Positions 12,365 through 24,085 of a stretch of 64,000 bases of DNA are shown here, in pieces. The stretch spans positions 36,956,504 through 37,020,503 of the forward strand of contig CM017559.1 in assembly GCA_007844125.1 (NCBI GenBank), given 5' to 3'. The position numbers and the translations under genes are program-made. Source of the DNA: Sinonovacula constricta (lineage: Eukaryota; Mollusca; Bivalvia; Cardiida; Solecurtidae). A model generated the notes under the pieces. That model saw only the letters and a list, made by a program, of their open reading frames with translations. It ran no database searches and had not been told where the DNA came from. Every line of letters begins with the position of its first letter. Within the stretch, counting starts at the first letter, position 1.

Positions 12365-15300
12365 TCAAGCACACCAGCCGTATCTCAGTGCGCACGTGCG
12401 GTATGCCTGAGAGTATGTGGACACGGTCATGAATTCAGAGAGCCATTCCGGATTGACGACAAAGTCCTTGCCAACAACGTACTTGGTGTTTTTGTAAAAT
12501 ATTGATTTAGGACCGTAAATATACTGGTCACGATCGTCCCATTCCGCCGGCGGGGCCTTCCAATCCGAGGCGATGGCGATATCCGGTCGGGAAGGAACGG
12601 ATCTGTAATTTGGGGGAATTTGTTTACTTTTAGTTCAGTTTTTATAAGATGGCACAAAATTATTACATGTTTCAAAGAGGTTTAATAACTAAACCAAACA
12701 TACACCACTTGCCTAGAGGTGTTAAAACTCGGTCATAAATTAATAGCCCCGTTAATATTGAATTACGGCCAAATTGCGACTTGTTCAATTTGAACTTTTA
12801 GTACACTTATCGCTGGACTGCGTTTACACTAAAATTTAATTGCGTGCGAACAGCGACAAACATAGCAACATTTCACGTCCGCTCTCTCTGGTCCCATCTG
12901 TCTTAATCAGGCTGCAACCCACAAGCAACTAGTTTCGAGCTTAATTCCCTTTCATACGCTGCCACCGTTATAGCTAACATAAGAATAAAAATACTTAATA
13001 AAATTGTAAACATGCGGGTACAATTGCGATGTATTTGCTTTGTTTATTAATACGAATACCTTTAGAATACTACGAGACAATGCTGCGAAAGCAGATAAAA
13101 TGCGTAATGAACTTTACGCATTTTAGGTGGTATTTATCATGAATTTCGTGTGATAATCGTGCGAATTTCGATAGAAAAAAAGTAGCAATTAAGCCAATGT
13201 TTTGTAGCATTGCAAAGATATACCTGCAGAAAATTTGTGATCCACGTATAAATTCATTTTGTCACCAGATGCAAAACGTCATAGACCAAACCGCAATAGA
13301 CAATGATTAAGATAATATGTTTGCAGTTGCAGCAAGTACACTTGCGGCACTTTTTTTAACCATTTTGCACCTTCGTAGAGGCATTTGTAGTGTCCGTCGT
13401 GGAATCCAGACTGAAAAAGGTGCAATTTATACAGGATTAAGCCATTAGAAACATGTGACGCAATATTTTACCGGTCATAATTAAGTTTGTTACTACGTGT
13501 ATTTAGCTAGTAAAAACCCAGGGAAATCGTTAACGGGGTCCAGCGTGTTGCCTACTATGCTACATAGGCTCACAAAATACTTACTTGATAACTTCCCGAT
13601 GCCAGATCTGTATGTCTTTCTTGGGGAACTTGTTTTCCTCTAGGGGCGTGCTGAACAGGTTTGGGATGGGCTTGGACACTTGGTTGAGGGCCCTAAACTG
13701 GACAGGCGTCGCTGACCTCGGCTCTCTTTTGTTAATCATGGTGAAGTTAGGCGTCGGGGACTTAGGCCGACGATACATGGTTCGAAACCCTCCTGTATAT
13801 AGATATCCGTTGTTATAATCACGTGAATTTACTTTAAAACAGACAGACAGATAGAAGTTTTATAGAACGTAATTTTTTCAGCTTTTTGTCTATGATTTAA
13901 AACCTTTTGTGGTGGTTGCCGTCACACAAACATTTAATAATCCTTTCTTTAAAATTAAACTTCGACTTTAGACTCGGTAATTAACCAAAATTAAAAATTG
14001 GATGAGTTTGATTATGATTTAGACAATATTCTCTCAATATAAAACAATGTTAAGAACATTGCAATGCTTACATACGCACGGTTTACTTAATCTGCATTAT
14101 CTTGATACATCAATTTAGATATTACTACAGCTGACGGGCCACATAAGTCTATGCATAAAGCATATTATTATTATTTACTAATTATTTAACAGTATGTCAT
14201 GTATCTGGCATTCGACACTTACCTGTTTCCGTCAAACTCCGCTGTAGTGGGGGTAGGGTGAGAGACTTGCTACACGAGTCTCTGTTCGTCCGTCCATACG
14301 CACTGCGGGGCGTGCGAGACAGTTGACCGACAACATCTATTGAACCTAAGAATTAATAATACGTAAGAGCAATGTTATTTGAATAGGTCCATGTAATGCA
14401 TTTCCATTTATATGTATATTGTACGTGGAACTCCACCATTTTCTAATAAAAACATGGGCTGTTGAAATGTTAACTTCCGTGGTATTCAGTGGTGAATTCA
14501 CTTAGCCTTATAATGTAGCTCAATGTTCTATTGTGTAAAAGATGGTATATGTATTACATGACACGTTGATTTTTTGCACTGATGAAAAGAAATTTGCAGC
14601 ATCTTTACCTGTTTTGATAGACCGAATGGTGTTTTGTTTCATTCGGTTATCTTTCTTTTCGTTTTTGACATAGCTATTCGTTATGCACTTGTGATATCAT
14701 CCTCATGGGTAGGTGTTTGGTCTAAAGATTTTTCCACATTTTTAACTTTTGAGAGAACAACGTAAGAACTTATATCCTAGAATATCTTTTAAGCTAAAAT
14801 AGAATGAAAATATTGAAATAAATATTTAAATATAAAATTACAAAGAATTGTTATATAATCGATGTCGCCACAAGTCGTTAATGGTCTTGCGTGACAGCCC
14901 TCCTATGATAATAGGCGCGTATTACTTTTCTACATTGCTCACTAACATAACGTTCTAAGACGGTAGTGTCTTCAACCAGTTTACACACAGTCTATAAATA
15001 AAATATAATTATATGTTTTGTTTTTACAATGAACTTTTTTTTAACAATATGGAAGCCCAATGCCCGAAAAGTCGGCTAGCTGTGATGCGTCATAATATAC
15101 AGGTGACTTAATTCTAATGACGACTTTGTAAAGAATGATATAAATGTATAAAAATACGCATCGACTGGGAAAACAAAATGTTGTTGTGTTGTTGTTTTTT
15201 TCATTTCGATAATAAAGAAGTACATGTAGGCTCACAATGATATTATTAATGTCAAGCTTTAGTCTTTTTGTTCTTATAAAGTGGTAGGAAAGTATGGTTC

Positions 15301-16485
15301 GCATCATGGTATTAAAGTGAATTTTTAGATTGTACTGGAAAAACTATTTTTGAAATCTTACTCTGTTTTGACTTTAACGACAGTAATTGAACATGTCTCT
15401 GTTAGACTTAAAACGGTCAGTTAAAACGTTTATGTCCTTGTGACGTCATTCAGTAAAACGGTGTTAATTATTGTTGGTGGATTTGCACTACATTTTACAA
15501 GTTAACTCAAGGGATTTATCGCAACAAGAGTATTTGCTCTCTTCAATCTGTAATGCGATACTGTTGCATGCGGTACAAATCGTTAAAACTTTATTTTCGG
15601 TCTTCCATGTAAATGTCTTTACCTCAATCATACCGTGTTTATCTATACTTCAATAACATCGTGGTTTTAGTGTGTCGTGTACGCATGTATGCTAAAATAA
15701 TAAGTATTCGTATGCAACCAAACAGAGGAAGAGTTATGGATTCGACCAAATATCCCAAATGTGTATTGGTAGTCTGCATACAAGGCTAACAACGAAAATG
15801 AGTATTCTTCGAATGGGTCCGAGGTGTATTATATCTTAGGCGTGTCAGAATCAAAAAAAAAATATCACATAGATTAAATATACCTTCGATTTGAAGAGAC
15901 TAAATATCACGCACGTTCTTAAATAATGATATAGTACCCCGCTTAAAGTCTTCAAAGTTTATCGGCTTTACCGGTAGGAATGTTAAATCTTGTAACGTGC
16001 AAAAAAAACATACATGAAGAAAATGTTGTTTTTTAATGATACATTTTATATACATGTATCCACAAAACCATATTCCATACCCTTTTGGTCTTTTGACATA
16101 GCCATATGTGGCCGCTATTGTATAGTTTATCGCTATATCCGCGCAGGTGCAAATTGAATAATGTTCTACGTTGAGCAAGTTTCTACGGACGAATTGAATT
16201 GATATGCCTTTAATATCTCCTAACACCTTCCTTTAAATGATACGTCAGGACCATGTGCAAAGTGAGCAGTGTTAATCCATTATTCTGCATGGCTTAATAC
16301 AGTTTGTCCTTTGAGTTGAAGAAAATGCCTAGTTGTGATCTCTGCGGCGCCGCGGATGTCTCACATCCATGTTCTTTCTTATTTCTACCTTTATTGATGC
16401 TCCTTGAAGACGTGAAGCCTGTCATCTCGATCGGTGCGTGGTAAGCAGGTGACCCACATGGCGTGGACCCTGCAAGTTCCGTTTT
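12365..16485 (-). CDS. Unrecognised multi-exon gene, 3' part (218 residues readable)
   Basis: Four exons join in one frame on the minus strand: 16389-16485, 14223-14336, 13585-13792 and 12365-12602 (stop TGA at 12365-12367). All have AG acceptors and GT donors, and the phases agree at each junction (1, 1, 2). The total of 657 nt gives 218 residues plus a stop. The protein is basic and rich in proline, serine and arginine, with motifs such as LSRTPRSAYGRTNRDS and MYRRPKSPTPNF. It ends in an aromatic module containing DWKAPPAEWDDRDQYIYGP and VVGKDFVVNPEWLSEF. No catalytic domain, signal peptide or membrane segment is visible. Short proline/tyrosine/tryptophan-rich modules like this occur in ciliary or sperm microtubule-associated proteins, but that is only a resemblance in style and I cannot name the family. 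The 5' end is missing: the first listed exon starts at a phase-0 acceptor and has no start codon. The exon structure is well supported; the function is not. Confidence 0.62.
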
Positions 16486-18309
16486 CTGAAATTAAAAAAC
16501 AACAACAATAGGAACAATAGTAGCGAAAACAGCAATGCGCTTAATTGCTAAATATTGGCGGATCTAGCGGGAGTTGGGGGTCGGGGTGGGGTCAGGGTAT
16601 CTTTGTACATGAAGGACCAGTGCTGCTAAAGACAAGTAAGCACGTATATACGCATAAAATGTTTTGAAAAAGAAAAGCATTAAAATTAAACATTTTGTGT
16701 AAAACCCCAAACCCCTTAACACCACTTGTACCTATGGTTCTTTCTCAATATGACCTCTCCTCTTATCCCCAATCTCATTAAAATCATATCCTAATTTCCA
16801 TCATCTACTGTCCGTGATTAGGATCTGACTACATCGCATAAGAGGTCGTGTCAAAATGACCTTTGTGTAATTGAATATGCATAGACAAGTGCCCGTATTT
16901 CGACCAATGCAATCGCTCCTTTCAAAACTACTATAGAATCCTTCCCGATACAGCAGTCAACACATACCACTTTTTAAACCGCTGAATCAGCCATCCTTTC
17001 TATTGGCATGCATTAATTTTTACACATTTTGTTCAATCAACAATTTATCTATCGGTATCTACCATAACATTTCATAATTCCATTTTTAAGTAGAATACCA
17101 AAGGATTTTCAACGCAAACCCACTGCGAAAACGCTTTCGTTATCCGCATGAATTGCAGCGAGCGAGTTGTGAATGTATTACAGTTTACTAAAATAAGGAT
17201 TTTCTAGTTCAAAACTTCTTTTTGTTGGATGGTTTATACATATTGTAGAGGTTATATATGTCTCTTTGAAATATGTAAAGTTAAGTTTAAGAATGTGTGT
17301 AGATTGCATGCAATCACGAGTTAAACGCGACCCTTTACCATTAAAATTTTATAGCGTGTAGAACGTTGCTCGCAGTATACCACAAGATTTTGTTGCCGAG
17401 AATTTCATTGGCTACTGAAAAGGTCAATTTGAGGTGAACCGTAATGGGAAGTCATCAGATCCTATTACGCGTAATACTGGAGCTGATTTTAATGAGATTG
17501 CTCTTATCCCATGCCCCCACACCGCCTAACCTTTTGCACGACTAGCACATCTGGTGCTCGCTCATTTATGATCCCCCACTCCCAACCCCTGAAAAATCTC
17601 CAACTCTCATGCTCTTCTTTATTTCTGACCTCGTCGTGTCGTAAAAGGAGTTATTTGCCTCTTTGTAAGATATATATCCAATGTGGCCCCAAAATGTGAT
17701 TTATTTGGGAGATGTCGTGTAGCATCAATAACATGACTTGAATTGGTCGAACCCTATTTATATCTACGCATCAATATAAGCTATTTCTGGAATAAAGTGA
17801 TTGAAATCACGTGACCACAAATGCGTATATAAACTTGTATTTTATCCGGCTTATTGCCCCGGAAGCAGAGTGCATGGGAAAAATCGTTGACAAATTATAG
17901 CAAACATAATAATTAGTTTGCATATTAATTTTTAAAAAAATAGACGAAATTCTCATCTAGTCTAATATATTGAGTAAAATAAGAATATATCCGATTATTC
18001 GTGTTTGTCATGCGCTGTCTACAAATGGTGTATTGAGACAAAACTAAATATGTGCGTATGTTCTTCATTTGTAACTGGCTAGACTTCGATATAAGAGAAC
18101 AATAGCATGTTAACGCCTTTAATCCCTTTTGTAGATTCAGTCAACTTTAATCCTGCTTCTCAACTTACAGCACGGACAAATATTTAGCAGCTTATCTTTC
18201 AATTAATATTTTGTGGCGCTAAGAAGAAGACAAGTAAAACATGGAACTTGTCTAATAGATTAACCGAAAAATTAATATGTTATGAGCGTGCTGTTGTCGT
18301 AGCAGTTAC

Positions 18310-18351
18310 CTTCGTCGTTGTCGCGTTTGTTTCACATTTAGAAACTGTCTC
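18310..18351 (-). CDS. Possible further upstream exon of the same gene (14 codons)
   Basis: A 42-nt segment is bounded by an acceptor (AACAG) and a donor (GAAG/GTAACT) on the minus strand. Read in phase 0 it gives ETVSKCETNATTTK, and it joins in frame to the phase-0 exon at 16485. Composition and phase fit, but an exon this short can arise by chance. No exon with a start codon was found further upstream. Confidence 0.3.
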
Positions 18352-19029
18352 CTGTTAATGTTATCAGCCGAGTTTAGGAAGATAACTTAAATTTCATTAT
18401 TCTTTTTTTTGGAAAAAAAAGGTTTCCGTGTATATAAATTCTCTTTTTACAAAATAATTCTTAAAAGTTGGAAAAAGTGTTATATAAAAATATCTCATTT
18501 AATACAAGGCAGCTAACGATGTACTTACTTCGGGTTGTAAGGCGTTTTAAATATTTGGAAGATATACAGTGCAATATATAAGGCTACCATCAACGCAGTA
18601 GGGCGATAACAAGTTGTAGTGCTTCTTTGTCAACAAGACAGACAGAGCAGATGAAAGTGGGTTTTATCAACTGTAGAGCGCTGCAATGTCACGAAACGTC
18701 TTGTTGTTGAGAGTGCAATAAACACAAATTGTATTTGCAATTGAAACCTTGGTTTGTATTGTTTGTAGCGAATAATAAGTACCGTGCGATTTGATAGAGG
18801 TTGCCCAGTGTGTTTTCAGTGATACGATGAGAGCAGCTACTTAACGTAGATATGGTTCTGACTGTACTGGGATAAAATGTCAAACACTCGTGGACTTATA
18901 AGCATGACTGCAGTAAATAAAGGGGGCAAACTGAACTTCAATTTGAAACCTTGCTCAATGATTATACATGCGCCTGAGGTAACTCTCAGTGAGTTTGTAA
19001 GATCACTTCCAACTTTTTCATTGAATCGA

Positions 19030-21047
19030 TTGTGTGCAATGGACTTGGGTCTGAAATGTCTATCAATGAACGTTTTGACTTGACTCGAGCTTGTCCCATA
19101 CACTTGGCACTGAGATCACTCCCAATGACCCATTTGACTAGACTGTGTGCCATACACTTGGGACTGAGATCACTTGACTCGACTGTGTGCCATACACTTG
19201 GGACTGAGATCACTCCCAATGACCCATTTGACTAGACTGTGTGCCATACACTTGGCACTGAGATCACTCCCAATGACCCATTTGACTAGACTGTGTGCCA
19301 TACACTTGGCACTGAGATCACTCCCAATGACCCTTTTGACTAGACTGTGTGCCATACACTTGGCACTGAGATCACTCCCAATGACCCATTTGACTAGACT
19401 GTGTGCCATACACTTGGCACTGAGATCACTCCCAATGACCCATTTGACTAGACTGTGTGCCATACACTTGGCACTGAGATCACTCCCAATGACCCTTTTG
19501 ACTAGACTGTGTCCCATACACTTGGCACTGAGATCACTTGACTCGACTGTGTGCCATACACTTGGGACTGAGATCACTTGACTCGACTGTGTGCCATACA
19601 CTTGGGACTGAGATCACTCCCAATGACCCTTTTGACTAGACTGTGTCCCATACACTTGGCACTGAGATCACTCCCAATGACCCTTTTGACTAGACTGTGT
19701 GCCATACACTTGGCACTGAGATCACTTGACTCGACTGTGTGCCATACACTTGGGACTGAGATCACTTGACTCGACTGTGTGCCATACACTTGGGACTGAG
19801 ATCACTTGACTCGATTGTGTGCCATACACATGTTACTGAGATCACTTGACTCAATTGTATGCCATACACTTGGGACTGAGATCACTTGACTTAACTGTGT
19901 GTCATACACTTGAGACTGAGATCACTTGACTTGACTTTGTGTCATCCACTTGGGACTGAGATCACTTGACTCGACTGTATGCCATACACTTGGACTGAGA
20001 TCACTTGACTCGACTGTGTGCCATACATTTTGGAATGAGATCACGTGACTCGAATGTGTGCAATACACTTGGGACTGAGATCACGTGACTCGAATGTGTG
20101 CCATACACTTGGGACTGAGATCACTTGACTCGATTGTGTGACACACACTTGGGACTGAGATCTCTTGACTCGGTTGTGTGACACACACTTGTGAATGAGA
20201 TCACTTGACTCGATTGTGTGCCATACACGTGGGACTGAGATCACTTGACTCGACTGTGTGCCATACATTTGGGAATGAGATCACTTGACTCGACTGTGTG
20301 CCATACACTTGGGACTGAGATCACTTGACTCGACTGTGTGCAATACACTTGGGACTGAGATCACGTGACTCGAATGTGTGCAATACACTTGGTACTGAGA
20401 TCACTTGACTCGAGTGTGTGCCATACACTTGGGACTGAGATCACTTGACTCGATTGTGTGCCATACACATGTTACTGAGATCACTTGACTCGATTGTATG
20501 CCATACACTTGGGACTGAGATCACTTGACTCAACTGTGTGCCATACACTTGAGACTGAGATCACTTGACTTGACTTTGTGTCATCCACTTGGGACTGAGA
20601 TCACTTGACTCGACTGTATGCCATACACTTGGGACTGAGATCACTTGACTCGACTGTGTGCCATACATTTTGGAATGAGATCACTTGACTCGACTGTGTG
20701 TACAGCCACTTGGGACTGAGATCTCTTGACTCGATTGTGTGACACACACTTGGGACTGAGATCACGTGACTCAAATGTTTGCAATACACTTGAGACTGAA
20801 ATCACGTGACTCGACTGTGTGCCATACACGTGGGACTGAGATCACGTGACTTGATTGTGTGTCATACACTTGGGACTGAGATCACGTGACTCGATTGTGT
20901 GCCATACAGTTGGGACTGAGATCACTTGACTCGATTGTGTGTCATACACTTGGAACTGAGATCACTTGACTCGATTGTGTGCCATACACATGTTACTGAG
21001 ATCACTTGACTCGATTGTATGTCATACACTTGGGACTGACATCACTT
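19030..21047. repeat. 2-kb minisatellite mixing 54-bp and 40-bp forms of one unit
   Basis: The 40-bp form is GAGATCACTTGACTCGACTG plus TGTGCCATACACTTGGGACT. The 54-bp form differs by 14 extra bases (CCCAATGACCCATT) after GATCACT. The left third is mostly 54-mers and the rest is 40-mers. A marker variant (ACATGTTACTGAG) recurs at 19831, 20470 and 20991, showing block duplications of 16 and 13 units. Confidence 0.95.
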
Positions 21048-21237
21048 GGTGGCCGTCTTGACAAAAGGTGGCCATCTTGATAAATGGTAGCCATTTTGAC
21101 AAACGGCGGCCATCTTGATAAATGGTGGCCATCTTGACAAGTGGCGACCATCTTGACAGACGATGGCCTTCTTGACACATGGTGGTCATTTTGATAAATG
21201 GTGGCCAGCTTGACAAATGGTGACCGCCTTGACAAAT
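21048..21237. repeat. 19-bp minisatellite, ten units
   Basis: Diverged copies of GGTGGCCATCTTGACAAAT directly abut the end of the 40-bp array. Confidence 0.9.
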
Positions 21238-22265
21238 GGCGATTATTTAAACACATGTCCATCCAAGTGATCATGCAAAATTGATCTTCAGTTTGTATCA
21301 CACAATCGATGCATTTGTCACTTATCTGCTCGGTGATATGTGCAATCTTGCCCACCTGCCCACGGTTTGGCGAGAGTAATTGAGACATATAAACACACTT
21401 GATAATCATTTAAGTTACTGCGTCACTATAGGGATAATCAGTACATACGCTTTATGGAAAACGTATAAACATATTGTGCTTTAATTCCTGCATGTCTAGT
21501 GAGAAACTGTCCCTAGCTACTGGGCTTCATCTTGCTAAACATCACTAAAAACCGGTGCAAATGATAAAGATTAACTCATTCGAAACACTTATTTTGAAGG
21601 ACAACATGTTTATATGTTATCTTCAATATATTGTGATCAGAGATGTTGTCTAAATACGTTAATTTGAGCAGAACTTTTAAAAATGCCAAATCAATAATTG
21701 TGACCAAGTTTCTTTTAGATCGAACCCACAGCCTGTTGGATATGGCACCGAATAGTTTTGTGACGGTGGCAATTGTGACTTTGTCTTTGTCATTGGGAGA
21801 TTTCGTGACTGTTTGTGCGTTATATTGATTATTTTGTTGTTTTTGAGTTTCATGTGCTGGTTTCCGTTGCAAAAGAAATTGCGTTTTGTTTGTTTGTTTG
21901 TTCAAATGTTTGTTTATGTTTGTTTTCAATTCAGTTTAAGGCGTTCTGTCTGCTGACGTCTACTTCAATACGTAAACTGAAATGTTTAAAGCCTTATTCA
22001 GCGGCTTTATCTGATTGTCTTATAAGTAACGCCCCTTATACAAGTTTCAAAGGGAAAACCTTGTTTTGATTTTTGGCACCTTGCTGTTTTGAGTTTCAAT
22101 GTATTTTCTTTATTATGTACGTCATTTTGTGCTTGTCCTCTTAGAGAATGTATTTGGAGAAGACTACTTTTTACCAAATTAAATGATAGCACGTCTCAAA
22201 CTAACCTATCAATATGTTGGCCTAAACCCATGTAAAGTACTGACCCGCTAGTGTTCATAGATTGT

Positions 22266-22586
22266 TTGTTTGTTTATTGGGTTTATCGTCCCATCAACAG
22301 TGTTTCAGTTATCTGGAGACGGTGTCCACTTGAAGCAGTTATAGTGCTGCCTTCGCTATGTATAGCATGCCATGAGCATGATACCACACCCAGTCACATT
22401 ATCCTGACACCGGACTAACCAGTCGTGGAACTACCCTGATATTTGCTTGAGCGTTAGCAAGGGAGCTATACCACTGCCATTTTTAACGACTTTGGTATGT
22501 CGCGGCCCGGGATCGAACCCGGGATCGAACTCGGGGCCTCCCGTACCTGGAGCCGACGCTCTACCGATTGCGCTACCAGGTCCGGT
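22266..22586 (-). mobile_element. tRNA-derived SINE, full length with target duplication
   Basis: On the minus strand it starts with a tRNA-like head (GACCTGGTAGCGCAATCGGT, then GCGTCGGCTCCAGGT, then GAGTTCGATCCC) that resembles tRNA-Trp. A ~200-bp conserved body follows, then a CAAACAAA tail. The 12-bp TTCATAGATTGT flanks both sides (22254-22265 and 22587-22598). The B-box segment is duplicated in tandem (TTCGATCCCGGG twice), which is unusual. Confidence 0.85.
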
Positions 22587-23289
22587 TTCATAGATTGTAG
22601 TTATGTGAATCAGTATCATCGTTGACAGAGTAGGGCAACAGAACATGTCACGTTGGATATTATCTTAAATCAATGCCTATATAATTTAACATTCAGGTCA
22701 CCCGACGCAACAACAGAAACAGATAATGTGTTTGTATTAAAACTAAATGTATATAATTTACCTGATTATTTTCCTCCGACATTGGTATCCCTTTGTGAAA
22801 ATCTTAATAACAGACAAATCGTTTTTTCCCAAGCGCACCTCTTCTAGATAAATGTAAGCATTTGATTATTTATCTATGTCCAATGCCTATCTTTGCACCA
22901 ATCCACATTTCACCTTTAACTTAACACTCAAAGACTAGGATTTATTTTTGTCTCGAGGTATCAATTACCGTAAATTGTCTTTCACAAACACCTCCTTCAC
23001 GAAGCATTTTAATTAACACTGGAATTTAAAATTTCTTAGCAAATTGAAACTATGACAAGTTTCTATGAGAATCAAAAGATATATCATAGTTTAAACTAGA
23101 CCGGACAGGAGTACAAATACGCAAAGTGAAAAAAAAACGTTAAGAGACTAGACATGCCATTGTGAAAACCCAACGGTTACTGCATTGGAACGGAAGTCAT
23201 CATCAGGGTTGAATGGGCTGCTTAACACGGTTTACGGTGGTCTCCAAACTTGCATTTTCAGAGGGTGAAAGAATGTCACGAATAAAGTT

Positions 23290-24085
23290 GATGGCAAGGT
23301 GGTAGTTTCTATAATTATTGTGGTGGTGATGGTGGTATTGTGGTAATAGTTGTAGTGATGTGTGTTTGTTGGATGATTATGGGTGTGTGTGGGGGGGAGG
23401 GGGGGGGGGCGGTTATGACGGTTGGGTGATGGTGCTAGCTGTGATGTGGTGGGTTTGGGTGATAGTTGTGGGTCGTGAGGTGGTGGTAGTGGTAGTTTAA
23501 GTGACAGTGGTAGGTTGTTTGTTTGTTTGTTGTTGTTTTTTGTTTTTTTTGTTGTTGTTTTTTTTTTGTTGTTGTTGTTGTTGTTTTGTTTTTTGGGGGG
23601 GGGGTGTTTTTTTTGTGTTTTTTTTTTTTTTGGGGGGGGGGGGGTATTGTAGGGTTTTGGGTGGTGGTGGTAGTTGTGGTAATGACAGTAAAGTTGGTGA
23701 TAGTTGTGGGGTGTGGTGGTAGTTTTGGGCCTTTTGTTGGTGGAGTGCTGAGGGGCTTTGCGTTGTAGGTAGCGGTGATAGTTTTGGTGGTATTAGTGGT
23801 GGGATTGGGTGATACATGTAATTATTTCTTTCAGGGTTCTGGGTAGTATTTGTAGCTGTGTATGTGTGGTGGTGGTAATGTTGGGTGGTGGTGATAGTTG
23901 TGGGTGATAGGGATAGTTGCGGTGGTGGTGGTGGTTGTGGTGGCGGGTTTGCTGAGGTAGGGGATGGGAAGTGGAGATAGTTGTGGTAGTAGTGGTGTAG
24001 TTGGTAGGGGCAATAACTGCGAGGTTGGTGGTGGTTGGGTTTGCTGGTACATTGTATTGTAGTTGTGGTGGTTTTGGTGTTGAAG
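23290..24085. repeat. G/T-rich low-complexity block with poly-G and GTT runs
   Basis: Over about 800 bp the plus strand is almost entirely G and T (GTGGTGGTAGTTGTGG-type). It includes G runs of up to about ten bases near 23400 and 23630 and (GTT)n at 23570-23590. The ORFs on both strands are compositional artefacts. Confidence 0.85.

Noticed and set aside
13371..13410. 40-nt minus-strand exon candidate between exons 13585 and 12602
   Set aside because: It has an acceptor and a donor, but including it puts the 12602 exon into a frame with an early stop. Direct joining of 13585 to 12602 keeps the frame open to the natural end.
15900..16226. 108-codon minus-strand ORF upstream of exon 16389
   Set aside because: It lies in an intron of the unnamed gene, has no splice-compatible join and no recognisable motif.
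19170..19601. 143-codon and 135-codon ORFs on opposite strands
   Set aside because: Artefacts of the 54-bp repeat (18 codons per unit).
22500..22586. tRNA gene on the minus strand
   Set aside because: The A and B boxes and a Trp-like anticodon arm are present, but the B-box segment is duplicated and the sequence continues into a repeated body with a tail and target duplications, so it is a SINE head.
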